Source: JAUWMI01 sp964454265
GTDB taxonomy: Bacteria; Sumerlaeota; Sumerlaeia; MWCT01; JAUWMI01
Assembly (NCBI GenBank): GCA_964454265.1
Contig: CAYVXD010000006.1
Location: 1 to 64,000, forward strand
Reading direction: 5' to 3'
DNA: 64,000 nt
Part shown: piece after piece, positions 8,973-18,010 of the stretch
Layout: every line of letters begins with the position of its first letter
Position numbering within the stretch: the stretch's first letter is position 1
Notes under the pieces: generated by a model
What the model was told of the DNA's origin: nothing
Database searches by the model: none
What the model saw: the letters and a program-made list of their open reading frames with translations, nothing else
Program-made: the position numbers and the translations under genes

Positions 8973-9000
8973 GTAGGGGCAATTCATGAATTGCCCCTAC
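8973..9000. repeat. 28-bp perfect palindrome, GTAGGGGC family
   Basis: The half-site GTAGGGGCAATTCA is followed immediately by its exact complement. It overlaps the stop codon of the upstream wzt-like gene (TAG at 8999-8997), so the repeat has supplied or replaced the end of that gene. The remaining spacer to the methyltransferase start at 8815 shows no other feature. Confidence 0.9.
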
Positions 9001-10703
9001 CGTTCTACGGATGCAGACACGATGGCAATGCGCCGGATCAGAATGCCGAGCGTTCGCCGGTCGTTTGATCCAAGCAGCGTTGCAGGGGACCAGCCGGCAT
9101 TGAGCCGAACGGTAAATAATACCACTTGGTTCGGTAACGTTTCTGGAAGGGTAAAGGTGAGTGTGTGCCATTCGGCGTCTGTCAGCCGGAACATTCCTAC
9201 CTGCTGACCTTCCGCATAGATAGTCCCCTCCATCGGAGATGTGGCAATATCCGGCTTGCCACAGCTAGCCTCAAGGAAAAGCTGATTTCCTGTTACACGG
9301 ATGAAAAAGGCGAATTCTTCGTCAGTCCAACGCATGTGCTCAGGGTCGAATCCTTCGGGCTCATACCATCCCTTGCACAAGAACTTCTGGCTGTCGAGAC
9401 CCATGGTGAGCTGCCCGGTTGCATCGTGGAATATCTGATGAATCATTTCTCTGGCTCTGGTGGGGTCGCCTGGTGTGAGGTCAAAGGACAACTCGGGGTA
9501 GAGTTTCGCCGCGCCTACGAACTCGAACTCGCTGGATGGAACCACGGTAAACAGGAGAATCTTATCGGCCCAATCGTAACACTCGAATAGATGGACATCC
9601 AGGGTATGTACCGCAGCGGTCAGCGTGTATTCGCCAGGGCCGATATTGGCCGCAAAAGTGAAGCTCAGACTCAGGGTATCGCCCCTGTTGTAAGTTCCCA
9701 GCCGCTGATTCATTTTATAAGAATTTGTACCGAAGATTTCATTGCCCAGGCGGTCTTTGATCAGGAGTCCGATTGTGGGATTCTCCACCCGGTCGAGGAA
9801 GAAGACGTTGAGCCGTACTCTAACGCGCTGTCCGGTGATCAGCGTGGTAACGGTCTGGCCTTTGTCGTTGAGAATAGCAACATCGGTGATAACTGCAAGG
9901 AAATTACCGGAATGCTGGACAGCGAAGGACTGGGTAGGCGCAGCTATGCGCTCGATGGTGAAACCCGTCTGCTTAGGGCTCTTGCTGGCAATGAGTGCAT
10001 TATAGTAGTCGAGGACGTCGTCAGGTTTGCCGCGTACGAGCAGATGGCCTTCGTCAAGCAGTATTGCCTCTTCGCAAAGGGTTTTTACAGTACCAGGGTC
10101 ATGCGAGACGAAGAGTATGGTGACGCCCTGTTCGCGGAATTGCCTGAGGCGGCGGATGCATTTCTGCTGAAAGTAGGCGTCGCCTACGGCAAGGGCTTCG
10201 TCAATAATTAAGACTTGTGGGTCCAGGCTGGTGGCCACCGCGAAGCCAAGCCGCACATACATTCCAGAGGAATATGTTCTGAGCGGCTGATCAATGAAGT
10301 CGCCGAGCTCGGAGAAGCGAATGATGTCGGGCATTTTTGCCTCGAGTTCATCACCCGTGAGACCAAGCAATCGGCCATTGAGCATCACGTTCTGGCGCCC
10401 GGTGAACTCCGGGTGAAATCCCATGCCCAGCTCCAGCAGTGCAGCCACCTTGCCCTCCACACGGAAGTTGCCGGAGCTTGGCTTGGTCGTGCCGGCAAGA
10501 ATCTTAAGCAGTGTAGATTTCCCTGCACCATTAACGCCAATAATGCCGACCGCACTGCCGCTTCTGATGTGAAATGTTACATCGCGAAGAGCCCAGAAAT
10601 CGCGATGAAAGCTCGTGGACGTGGGAATCAGCCACTCCTTTACGCGATCAAGTGGCCGTGCGTAGATTTTGTATTTCTTCGAGAGGGCCTGAACGTCAAT
10701 CAT
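8997..10703 (-). CDS. wzt: O-antigen/polysaccharide ABC transporter ATPase, Wzt-like, with extra C-terminal domain
   Basis: The nucleotide-binding subunit of a polysaccharide exporter at the inner membrane. Residues 1-235 form the ABC domain: Walker A GVNGAGKST (56-64), signature YSSGM (144-148), Walker B VLIIDEA (164-170), His switch H201. Residues 265-395 are the Wzt_C beta-sandwich that binds the capped glycan in known Wzt proteins. Residues 440-562 form an additional beta-rich domain (GWYEPE, MRWT, NDRRTLGI) also found inside the cluster's GT4 enzyme. At 568 residues it is much longer than E. coli Wzt (about 430). Site AGGTGAGG before ATG 10703. It follows wzm after 13 bp, so the two form an operon. 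Its stop lies inside a palindromic repeat. Confidence 0.93.
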   Translation of the reverse strand: MIDVQALSKKYKIYARPLDRVKEWLIPTSTSFHRDFWALRDVTFHIRSGSAVGIIGVNGAGKSTLLKILAGTTKPSSGNFRVEGKVAALLELGMGFHPEFTGRQNVMLNGRLLGLTGDELEAKMPDIIRFSELGDFIDQPLRTYSSGMYVRLGFAVATSLDPQVLIIDEALAVGDAYFQQKCIRRLRQFREQGVTILFVSHDPGTVKTLCEEAILLDEGHLLVRGKPDDVLDYYNALIASKSPKQTGFTIERIAAPTQSFAVQHSGNFLAVITDVAILNDKGQTVTTLITGQRVRVRLNVFFLDRVENPTIGLLIKDRLGNEIFGTNSYKMNQRLGTYNRGDTLSLSFTFAANIGPGEYTLTAAVHTLDVHLFECYDWADKILLFTVVPSSEFEFVGAAKLYPELSFDLTPGDPTRAREMIHQIFHDATGQLTMGLDSQKFLCKGWYEPEGFDPEHMRWTDEEFAFFIRVTGNQLFLEASCGKPDIATSPMEGTIYAEGQQVGMFRLTDAEWHTLTFTLPETLPNQVVLFTVRLNAGWSPATLLGSNDRRTLGILIRRIAIVSASVER

Positions 10704-10716
10704 CTTTAGGCCTCAC

Positions 10717-11532
10717 CTAAATTTCGTCAGGGATGTCGTCACTCAATTTGCGAAAAATAAGATAGCCAAGCGCCAGGGCAAGAATCGTCAAAATGCTGAT
10801 TGCTACGAGGCGCGTCCATCGTGGGAATGTGTTGTAGTAAAAGATACTCTGGTAGATACCAATGAAGTGATACATTGGGTTGAACTTTAATAGGAACTGA
10901 AGCGGTGCGGGTACAATCTCTTTCCAATATACAATCGGAGTAAACCAGAACCAGAGTTGTACTGCGATATTGACCAGTTGCCCAACGTCGCGGAACACGA
11001 CATTGAGCGCGGAAAAGGCCAGGCCAAGGCCGAATGCAAAAAGCTGCTGGCAGATTATCACGCCGAAAAAGAGTAACATCAAGCCAATGGGGATGTGCAT
11101 CGAATAGCTTGGCAGGAGGTTGACGATTGCGAGAAAGACGATGAAGAAGCTGAACGCAATGGCAAAGTTAATTGTGCTGGTAATCAGTGCCGAGACGTTG
11201 AGAATTTCCTTGGGAAACGAAACTTTCTTGATCAAATTTGTATTTTCAAGAAAGATGTTTGTAGAGCGAAGCAAGGTCTCAGCAAACATGGTCCAGGGAA
11301 TTATGCCGGCGCACAGATAGATACTGTAGCTGAATTCGCGCAGGATGCCGCCGCTGTCTGGGAGTTTTGCCCGCATCACGAGCGAGAAGATCAGCGCATA
11401 GATGGCAACCATCACCAGCGGGTTGATGACGTTCCAGAATATGCCAACGACAGAGCCGGCGAACCGTGCGCGAAAATCCTTTTTGACAAAGTCGAAAATA
11501 AGAGGTAAATTTTGAGTGCAACTTTGCAGCAT
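10717..11532 (-). CDS. wzm: Polysaccharide ABC transporter permease, Wzm-like
   Basis: A 271-residue ABC-2 type integral membrane protein, the usual size of Wzm/TagG/KpsM permeases. It opens with the cytoplasmic FVKKDFRARFAGSVVGIFWNVINPLVMVAIYALIF segment typical of the family, followed by about six membrane spans and a conserved PIVYW...NPMYHFIGIYQSIFY region near the C-terminus. It forms the channel through which the lipid-linked glycan crosses the inner membrane, driven by the adjacent Wzt. It is the first gene of the minus-strand cluster, so a promoter probably lies in the 11533-11954 spacer. No clear Shine-Dalgarno precedes ATG 11532. Confidence 0.93.
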   Translation of the reverse strand: MLQSCTQNLPLIFDFVKKDFRARFAGSVVGIFWNVINPLVMVAIYALIFSLVMRAKLPDSGGILREFSYSIYLCAGIIPWTMFAETLLRSTNIFLENTNLIKKVSFPKEILNVSALITSTINFAIAFSFFIVFLAIVNLLPSYSMHIPIGLMLLFFGVIICQQLFAFGLGLAFSALNVVFRDVGQLVNIAVQLWFWFTPIVYWKEIVPAPLQFLLKFNPMYHFIGIYQSIFYYNTFPRWTRLVAISILTILALALGYLIFRKLSDDIPDEI

Positions 11533-11741
11533 CGTGTGTGAATCGTATCAAAATGTAAGAGTAGAAGCAGCTGTTGCGCTTGGCACCAGTCTTACTCCCT
11601 TTGTTCTGTTTAGTAGATAACGTAGGGCGGAAATCCTTGTCAACTGCAATAGTTGATTGCTCATAGAAGATTGATTGAAGAACAAGGGGGCCATGCGTGA
11701 TTGGTAAACGTGTATTGTGATACGCAATTGAACCGCCGCAA

Positions 11742-11761
11742 GGACAGATTATAATCTGTCC
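11742..11761. repeat. 20-bp perfect palindrome in the wzm-korA divergent spacer
   Basis: The half-site GGACAGATTA is followed by its exact complement. It sits in the 422-bp spacer between divergently transcribed wzm and korA. The position would suit an operator, but its sequence style (GGACAGATT...AATCTGTCC) also matches dispersed palindromic spacer repeats, which seems more likely. I see no other feature in 11533-11954 apart from the korA ribosome-binding site. Confidence 0.7.
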
Positions 11762-11954
11762 CTACGTTTCTCTGCAACAAAGTGAAAAATCCGGCGGTTT
11801 TAGTTGCTATGGGGGCTTGACATTACGGCTGCGGATGGACTAAAAAGAGAATCAAGAGCATCGTGTGCATCTCAGGCAATTTGCCGGGCTGGATGAGGTA
11901 GAGATGTCCTATTCAAAGAGCTGACCATTTGTTTACTTGCAAGGAGCAAAAACC

Positions 11955-13694
11955 ATGGAGAAAAATGGTTTAGTATGGAGTATTGGAGGCGAGGCAGGGG
12001 ATGGTATTCTATCGGCGGGTGAAGCATTTGCCCGTGCATGCTCGCGAGGTGGGTTTCACGTGTTCACGGAAACGGATCTGCCGTCTATTGTGCGAGGAGG
12101 TCACAATGCGATGCAGGTTCGTGTGGATACAGAGGAAATTTTTGCCCATGCGCATGAAATAGATCTGCTGGCAGCGCTGAACAAGGATACTATGCTTCAG
12201 CACGTTAATCAGCTGAAGCCTGAAGGGGGCATTATCTATGATGGAGATAAGATTACGCTTGAGCAGGGCGATCTTGGGCGTGAGGATGTGCGGCTCTTTC
12301 CCGTACCTCTGGCTGGGATTGTAAAGCAACTGGAGGGCAAACCGATTCTGCGAAACGTCGTGGCAGTTGGTGCCTCGCTCGGACTGATGGATTATGATCT
12401 CTCGCTTCTTGACGATCTGTTGGCCATGAGTTTTCGCAAGAAGGGCGAGGCCGTCGTCAAGCAGAATATTGATGCTGCCAGGCAAGGATATGACTACGCG
12501 AAGACCACGTATAGCGATAGATTTCCCTTGAAGCTGCGGAAGAGTACGGCTGAGGCGCGGATGTTGATTTCAGGGAGTGCGGCCGTCTGCCTGGGAGCGC
12601 TCAGGGCCGGCTGCAAATTCGTGGCAGGCTATCCCATGACTCCATCCACGCCAATTTTGGAATATCTGGCCTCAAAGGAGCGCGACTATAGTCTGGTGGT
12701 AAAGCAGACAGAAGATGAGATAGCTGCGATCAACATGGTGATTGGCGCGAGTCTTGCCGGTGCCAGGGCCATGACATGCACGTCAGGTGGAGGGTTCTCG
12801 CTGATGGTTGAAGGCCTGGGTCTTGCAGCGATGACAGAGGTGCCAGTTGTCATTATCGAAGGACAGCGCCCCGGCCCTAGTACAGGGATGCCGACACGCA
12901 CGGAACAAAGCGATCTCAAGTTCGCATTGAGTGCTTCGCAGGGGGAATTTCCGCGGATTGTCATTGCACCGGGCGATGTGGAGGAATGCTTTTATCTGAC
13001 TATGGAAGCCTTTAACCTGGCCGAGAAGTTCCAGTGCCAGGTTATTGTGCTGGTTGACAAATATCTGTTAACGAGTGCGCGCACGGTTGAGAAGCTTGAC
13101 CCTGCGCGGGTAAAAATCGAGCGTGGCGAATTCTTGAGCGATGCACAACTGGCTGAGATGGATGAGTACATCCGCTATAGCGATACGCCAACCGGCGTCT
13201 CACCGCGATCCATCCCTGGCCAAAGAGACGGCATTTTCACCGCAACCAGCGACGAGCATAATGAGCTTGGTCACATCTTCGAGGGGAAGGAGAATCGCAC
13301 GAGGATAGTGGATAAGCGGTTTCGTAAGCTGGAAGCTGCGGCGCGTGTGATCCCTGCGCCGGAGCTGCGTGGTGAGCCCGAGGCGGATTTGACGTTCGTC
13401 GGCTGGGGCTCCGCCAAAGGGCCGATTCGTGAGGCGATGAAAATGTTTGCGCGCGATGGAGTTCGGGCGAACTTTCTCCAGCTCGTGTACCTGAGTCCGT
13501 TTCCCGCTAAGCGTGTGGGCGAGATTCTGTCGAAGGCCCGAAAGCTCATCCTGGTTGAGAATAATAAGACCGCACAATTGGGTGGTGTAATTCGGGAGCA
13601 CACAGGTGTTTTGATTCCTGATCAGATTTTAAGATATGATGGAAGACCATTTACGCCTGAAGCAATCCATCACAAGGTCATGGAGGTGTTATGA
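11955..13694 (+). CDS. korA: 2-oxoacid:ferredoxin oxidoreductase, alpha subunit (gamma-alpha fusion)
   Basis: A 579-residue subunit of a two-subunit 2-oxoacid (probably 2-oxoglutarate) ferredoxin oxidoreductase, which interconverts 2-oxoacid plus CoA with acyl-CoA, CO2 and reduced ferredoxin. Residues 1-190 are the gamma domain (WSIGGEAGDGILSAGEAFARA, SIVRGGHNAMQVR). From about 200 comes the alpha/pyrimidine-binding domain (GYPMTPSTPILEYLA, KQTEDEIAAINMVIGASLAGARAMTCTSGGGFSLMVEGLGLAAMTEVPVV is the contact region). ATG 11955 has AAGGAG at 11941-11946. The gene overlaps korB by 4 bp. Such enzymes are oxygen-sensitive in most hosts, which suggests an anaerobic or microaerobic lifestyle. Confidence 0.93.
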   Translation: MEKNGLVWSIGGEAGDGILSAGEAFARACSRGGFHVFTETDLPSIVRGGHNAMQVRVDTEEIFAHAHEIDLLAALNKDTMLQHVNQLKPEGGIIYDGDKITLEQGDLGREDVRLFPVPLAGIVKQLEGKPILRNVVAVGASLGLMDYDLSLLDDLLAMSFRKKGEAVVKQNIDAARQGYDYAKTTYSDRFPLKLRKSTAEARMLISGSAAVCLGALRAGCKFVAGYPMTPSTPILEYLASKERDYSLVVKQTEDEIAAINMVIGASLAGARAMTCTSGGGFSLMVEGLGLAAMTEVPVVIIEGQRPGPSTGMPTRTEQSDLKFALSASQGEFPRIVIAPGDVEECFYLTMEAFNLAEKFQCQVIVLVDKYLLTSARTVEKLDPARVKIERGEFLSDAQLAEMDEYIRYSDTPTGVSPRSIPGQRDGIFTATSDEHNELGHIFEGKENRTRIVDKRFRKLEAAARVIPAPELRGEPEADLTFVGWGSAKGPIREAMKMFARDGVRANFLQLVYLSPFPAKRVGEILSKARKLILVENNKTAQLGGVIREHTGVLIPDQILRYDGRPFTPEAIHHKVMEVL

Positions 13695-14554
13695 CAATGG
13701 TTACCGTTGCGGAATTGTCCACTGAAGAGAAACCGGAGTGGTGTCCGGGATGTGGAAACTTTATCATTTTGAAAGCCCTGAAGGAGGCCATTGTTAAGCA
13801 GGAGCTTGAACCGCATCGGATTCTTATTGTGTCCGGAATTGGCCAGGCGGGGAAAACACCGCAATCGATGCGGACTTTTGGGTATCACGGGATTCATGGC
13901 CGAGCGCTACCAATTGCCACGGGCGCACGGCTGGCAAATCACACGCTGAAGATTATTGTTATTGGTGGCGATGGCGATGGCTATGGAATCGGCATGGGCC
14001 ACTTTATTCATGCGATGCGGCGCAATTTAGATCTCACATACCTCGTCCATAACAACCAGGTCTATGGGCTCACCAAGGGGCAAACTGCGCCAACAAGCAT
14101 CAAGGGATTCAAAACAAAGTCAACGCCTACGGGCTCGATTGAGGAGCCCGTAAATCCTATTGCCCTGGCGATTGCCGCAGGAGCAACATTCATTGCGCGT
14201 GCCTATTACAAACACACAGACGATCTCACACAGCTCATAATAGATGGCATGCAGCATAAGGGCTTTGCCCTGATTGACATCGTCCAATATTGCATCACCT
14301 TCAACAGGGTGAACACGCCGACGTGGTACGACCAGCGCGTCTATAAGCTAGCCGATGAGCAGCACGACCCAACGAACAAAATTCGTGCTTTCGAGAAGGC
14401 TCTGGAATTCGGCGAACGGATTCCCCTGGGCCTGTTTTATCGCGAAAGCCGCAGCACGTATGAAGACGAGCTGCCACAGATCAAAGATATCCCGCTGGTG
14501 CATCAGCCGATTGATGACGTGAATATTGACGCACTGATCGAAAGTTTTTTCTAA
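13691..14554 (+). CDS. korB: 2-oxoacid:ferredoxin oxidoreductase, beta subunit (TPP-binding)
   Basis: A 287-residue catalytic partner of KorA that binds thiamine pyrophosphate through GDGDGYGIG (93-101) and NNQVYGLTKGQ (121-131). The proximal [4Fe-4S] ligands C18 and C21 (WCPGCG) and C201 (QYCITFN) are present. The position that is Cys in archaeal two-subunit enzymes (GIGC) is Q52 here (GIGQAGKTP). I recall a bacterial subclass with Gln there, so this is probably a subfamily trait rather than damage. Translation is coupled to korA through an ATGA overlap. Substrate preference (2-oxoglutarate versus branched-chain acids) cannot be settled from sequence alone. Confidence 0.93.
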   Translation: MTMVTVAELSTEEKPEWCPGCGNFIILKALKEAIVKQELEPHRILIVSGIGQAGKTPQSMRTFGYHGIHGRALPIATGARLANHTLKIIVIGGDGDGYGIGMGHFIHAMRRNLDLTYLVHNNQVYGLTKGQTAPTSIKGFKTKSTPTGSIEEPVNPIALAIAAGATFIARAYYKHTDDLTQLIIDGMQHKGFALIDIVQYCITFNRVNTPTWYDQRVYKLADEQHDPTNKIRAFEKALEFGERIPLGLFYRESRSTYEDELPQIKDIPLVHQPIDDVNIDALIESFF

Positions 14555-14607
14555 GCAATCAGAAATGGCGAAAGCCCTGGTAATGAAGAAAGGGGAAACG
14601 TGAGCAA

Positions 14608-16011
14608 ATGTCACCTCGTATTGAACGAGATGCACTGGGAGAAAAGGAAATTCCAGACGATGCGTACTACGGCGTGCAGACGCAGCGTGCTGTCGAGAAC
14701 TTTCCAATCAGCGGTCGCATGGCGCATCCGGAGCTGATCACCGCTACGGTGCAGATCAAGAAGGCTGCCGCGCAGGTGCACGTTGCGCTCGGCCTGCTCT
14801 CGCATGATAAAGGCAGTGCCATTATCCAGGCGGCTGATGAGATTCTGGCCGGGCAATTCCGCGATCAGTTCGTCGTGGACGTCTTCCAGGCCGGAGCCGG
14901 TACGTCGCACAATATGAATACGAACGAGGTGATTGCGAATCGCGCAATTGAAATTCTGGGCAGTCAAAAAGGCAACTATTCGATCGTCCATCCGAATGAT
15001 GACGTGAATAAATCGCAATCAACGAATGACGTTATGCCCACGGCGATGCGCCTGGCTTCGCTGGCACTTCTTGCCGAGCTGGTGGTAGTGATTGGAGCAC
15101 TCAGGGAGGCGCTTGAGAAGAAAGCCGAGGAGTTTCAGCGTATTCTGAAATCCGGACGTACGCACCTTCAAGATGCCACGCCGATTCGCTTGGGTCAGGA
15201 GTTTTTGGGTTACGCACGATGCATCGAAAAGCATATAGGATCACTGGAGGCCGCCCGACCACAGCTTGAAGAGCTGGGGATTGGCGGATCAGCGGTCGGA
15301 ACAGGACTGAATGTACATCCGGAGTACCGCACGCGAATAGTTGAGGCATTACGGGGGGAAACAGGATTTGCGCTTCGCTGCACGGAAAATTACTTTGAGG
15401 CGATGCAGAGCATGGCACCGTTTACCGCGCTTTCAGGTGCCTTGCGTAATCTGGCGGTGGATCTCTGCCGCATTGCGAACGACCTGAGGCTGCTAAGTTC
15501 CGGCCCGCGCGTCGGGTTGGCCGAGATTCAGCTGCCAGCCGTGCAGCCGGGGTCTTCCATGATGCCAGGTAAGGTGAACCCGGTCATGGCGGAAATGCTC
15601 AATATGGTCTGCTTCCAGGTGATCGGGAACGATAGTGCGATTGCCTGCGCAGCGCAGGCTGGCCAGTTGGAGCTGAATGTGATGATGCCAGGAATTGCCG
15701 CAGCCCTGCTGGAGTCGCTTACAATTCTCCGTAACGCAGTGGACGCGTTTACCGAGCGCTGCGTGAAGGGGATTCAGGCGAATGAAGCGCAATGCCGTGC
15801 CTATGCAGAGCGCAGCATTGCGATCGTCACAGCGCTGAGCACGCATCTGGGCTATGGGCAGGCAGCAGAAGTAGCTAAACAGGCACTGGCCAGCGGGAAA
15901 AAAATCCGCGAAGTGGTACTGGAGAAAGGTTTGATGCCGGAGGCGCAGCTCGACGAGATTCTACGCCTGGATGCCATGACCGACCCCGGCATTCCTGGAT
16001 ACAACGTGTAG
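14608..16011 (+). CDS. Aspartate ammonia-lyase / class II fumarase family enzyme
   Basis: A 467-residue member of the aspartase/fumarase superfamily, which makes fumarate from L-aspartate (releasing ammonia) or from malate. Conserved regions are all present: GAGTSHNMNTNEVIANRA, HPNDDVNKSQSTNDVMPTA, RTHLQDATPIRLGQEF, and the catalytic serine loop GSSMMPGKVNP (315-325). The N-terminus DAYYGVQTQRAVENFPISG and the MAEMLNMVCFQVIGND stretch look more like aspartase, while HPND and PGKVNP occur in both. I lean to aspartase but cannot exclude fumarase. It lies 53 bp after korB in the same direction, so it could feed carbon into a TCA-type pathway with KorAB. Confidence 0.88.
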   Translation: MSPRIERDALGEKEIPDDAYYGVQTQRAVENFPISGRMAHPELITATVQIKKAAAQVHVALGLLSHDKGSAIIQAADEILAGQFRDQFVVDVFQAGAGTSHNMNTNEVIANRAIEILGSQKGNYSIVHPNDDVNKSQSTNDVMPTAMRLASLALLAELVVVIGALREALEKKAEEFQRILKSGRTHLQDATPIRLGQEFLGYARCIEKHIGSLEAARPQLEELGIGGSAVGTGLNVHPEYRTRIVEALRGETGFALRCTENYFEAMQSMAPFTALSGALRNLAVDLCRIANDLRLLSSGPRVGLAEIQLPAVQPGSSMMPGKVNPVMAEMLNMVCFQVIGNDSAIACAAQAGQLELNVMMPGIAAALLESLTILRNAVDAFTERCVKGIQANEAQCRAYAERSIAIVTALSTHLGYGQAAEVAKQALASGKKIREVVLEKGLMPEAQLDEILRLDAMTDPGIPGYNV

Positions 16012-16014
16012 CAC

Positions 16015-16042
16015 GTAGGGGCGTATTGCAATACGCCCCTAC
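16015..16042. repeat. 28-bp perfect palindrome, GTAGGGGC family
   Basis: The half-site GTAGGGGCGTATTG is followed by its exact complement. It occupies nearly the whole short spacer between the aspartase/fumarase stop (16011) and the cysK ribosome-binding site (16062). It has the same outer GTAGGGGC arms as the copy at 8973-9000 but a different centre. It may act as a transcript stabiliser or attenuator. Confidence 0.9.
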
Positions 16043-16074
16043 AAAACTCCCTTTTGGCGGTAAGGAGGAAGGCA

Positions 16075-17025
16075 ATGGGGAAAATTTTTGATGACATCAC
16101 CAAGACCATCGGGAACACGCCACTGGTTCGACTGAATCGAGTAGCGCGAGGGCTGAACGCCACAATTCTGGCCAAGCTCGAGTTCTTTAACCCCCTCGGA
16201 AGCGTCAAGGATCGCATTGGGGTAAGCATGATCGAGGCAGCAGAAGCCTCAGGCCAAATCACCCCTGACACTGTTCTCATTGAGCCGACCAGCGGCAACA
16301 CGGGCATTGCCCTGGCATTTGTGGCTGCGGCAAGAGGTTACCGCCTCATCCTGACCATGCCGGAGACCATGAGTACTGAGCGACGCCTGTTGCTTCGTAT
16401 GATGGGGGCCGAGCTGGTGTTGACACCCGGGACTGAGGGTATGCCCGGCGCGATTCGCAAAGCGGAAGAACTTCAGGGCCAGATTCCGCACGCCATTATT
16501 CCCCAGCAGTTCCAGAATCCTGCGAACCCGGAAATTCATCGCCAGACTACGGCTGAAGAAATCTGGAATGATACGGACGGGAAGGTAGACATCCTGGTGT
16601 GTGGTGTGGGTACGGGAGGCACGCTTACAGGAGTGGCCGAGGTCATTAAAAAACGCAAGCCTTCATTCCGCGCAATTGCCGTGGAGCCGAAAGATTCACC
16701 GGTGCTTGCTGGTGGTACGCCGGGGCCGCATAAGATTCAAGGCATTGGCGCCGGGTTTGTTCCCGAAGTGCTGAATATGAAGATTATTGATGAAATCATC
16801 CAGGTCACCAACGGGGATGCTTTTATGATGACGCGACGATTGGCGAAGGAGGAAGGTATTCTGTGCGGCATCTCCTCAGGGGCGGCTACGTGGGCAGCGC
16901 TGGAAGTGGCAAAGCGGCCTGAGAGCGCAGGGAATCTGATTGTAACGATAATCCCGGATACTGGTGAACGGTACCTGACTACGGCGCTGGCCGACGAAGC
17001 GCGCGCAGCAGAACAAAAAGCGTAA
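16075..17025 (+). CDS. cysK: Cysteine synthase A (O-acetylserine sulfhydrylase)
   Basis: A 316-residue PLP enzyme that makes L-cysteine from O-acetylserine and sulfide. It shows the N-terminal GNTPLVRLNR, the PLP lysine K45 in NPLGSVKDRIG, the substrate loop TSGNTGIALAFVAA, the phosphate-binding GVGTGGTLTG, and the C-terminal GISSGAATWAAL. The length is normal. ATG 16075 has AAGGAGG 6 nt upstream, which rules out the longer in-frame start at 16054. It follows a palindromic repeat in the korAB-aspartase run. Cystathionine beta-synthase-like proteins share this fold, but the motifs fit CysK best. Confidence 0.95.
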   Translation: MGKIFDDITKTIGNTPLVRLNRVARGLNATILAKLEFFNPLGSVKDRIGVSMIEAAEASGQITPDTVLIEPTSGNTGIALAFVAAARGYRLILTMPETMSTERRLLLRMMGAELVLTPGTEGMPGAIRKAEELQGQIPHAIIPQQFQNPANPEIHRQTTAEEIWNDTDGKVDILVCGVGTGGTLTGVAEVIKKRKPSFRAIAVEPKDSPVLAGGTPGPHKIQGIGAGFVPEVLNMKIIDEIIQVTNGDAFMMTRRLAKEEGILCGISSGAATWAALEVAKRPESAGNLIVTIIPDTGERYLTTALADEARAAEQKA

Positions 17026-17078
17026 ATCGCGGCAAAGCCTGTGGCTTTATCTTCCAGCCAGAAGGTGAAGGACAGACC

Positions 17079-17966
17079 ATGAGGCTATTCATCACAGGAG
17101 GCACCGGATTTGTCGGTCGCTCGGTTGTCAGGCGCGCCCTTGCAGAAGGCCACGAAGTAGGCTGTCTGGTGCGCAACCGCGAGCGATCAAAGTATCTCGA
17201 GCCGCAGGGGATACAGTGTATTGAAGGTGACATTCTGGATGCAGGGTCGCTCATTCCGGCCATGCGGGGATGTGATGCAGTCGTCCATCTCGTTGGGATC
17301 ATTGCTGAAGTCGGGAAAGCAACGTTTGAAGCGGTCCATTATCAGGGAACTGTGAATGTTGTTAAGGCCGCGCAGCAGGCGGGAATCCAACGTTACGTGC
17401 ACATGAGCGCTTTGGGGAGCCGGCCGAATGCCCCGAGTTGCTATCATCAGACAAAATGGCGCGCAGAAGAGCACGTGCGGGCGAGCGGATTGGAGTATAC
17501 AATTTTTCGTCCTTCAATTATTTTCGGCAAGGACGATCAGTTTGTGAACATGCTGATCCGACTTATTCGGCTGTCTCCTATTATACCCATTATTGGCGCT
17601 GGCACTGCGAGGCTGCAGCCGATCTGGGTCGAGGATGTGGCTGCATGTTTCGTTCAGGCGTTGCAGAATGAGAGGACAGCCGGCAAAGTCTTTGAGCTGG
17701 GAGGCCCGGAGCCGCTTACCTTTGAAGGGCTGATTGATCTCCTTATTCAACGCATGAGGAAGAGCCGACTGAAGGTGCACATACCGGTATTTGTGATGGA
17801 GATTAACGCTGTGATTATGAAACTGATTCTACCACGGCCGCCATTGACGAGGGATATGCTTACGATGCTTCAAGAGGATCATACCTGCGATGTTACAGGC
17901 ATTGAGCAGGAATTTGGCCAGCGGTTCGTGAGTATCGCAGAAGGTTTACGAGAATACTCACTCTAG
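17079..17966 (+). CDS. NAD(P)-binding atypical SDR, complex I NDUFA9-like
   Basis: A 295-residue Rossmann protein with MRLFITGGTGFVGRSVVR at its start (the GxxGxxG nucleotide motif) and HLVGIIAEVG near residue 70, a hallmark of the NDUFA9/YlbE-like atypical short-chain dehydrogenases. The catalytic Tyr-Lys of classical SDRs is reduced to YHQTKWRAEE. QPIWVEDVA is the usual C-terminal signature. The family often acts on quinones or sugars or has a structural role, and no substrate is evident here. It lies 53 bp after cysK with GAAGGTGAAGG upstream of ATG 17079, and is probably the last gene of this plus-strand run. Confidence 0.88.
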   Translation: MRLFITGGTGFVGRSVVRRALAEGHEVGCLVRNRERSKYLEPQGIQCIEGDILDAGSLIPAMRGCDAVVHLVGIIAEVGKATFEAVHYQGTVNVVKAAQQAGIQRYVHMSALGSRPNAPSCYHQTKWRAEEHVRASGLEYTIFRPSIIFGKDDQFVNMLIRLIRLSPIIPIIGAGTARLQPIWVEDVAACFVQALQNERTAGKVFELGGPEPLTFEGLIDLLIQRMRKSRLKVHIPVFVMEINAVIMKLILPRPPLTRDMLTMLQEDHTCDVTGIEQEFGQRFVSIAEGLREYSL

Positions 17967-18010
17967 GGGCAGGAAAAGCAGCTGGAAATCAATTTCATGC
18001 GCGTATTATA

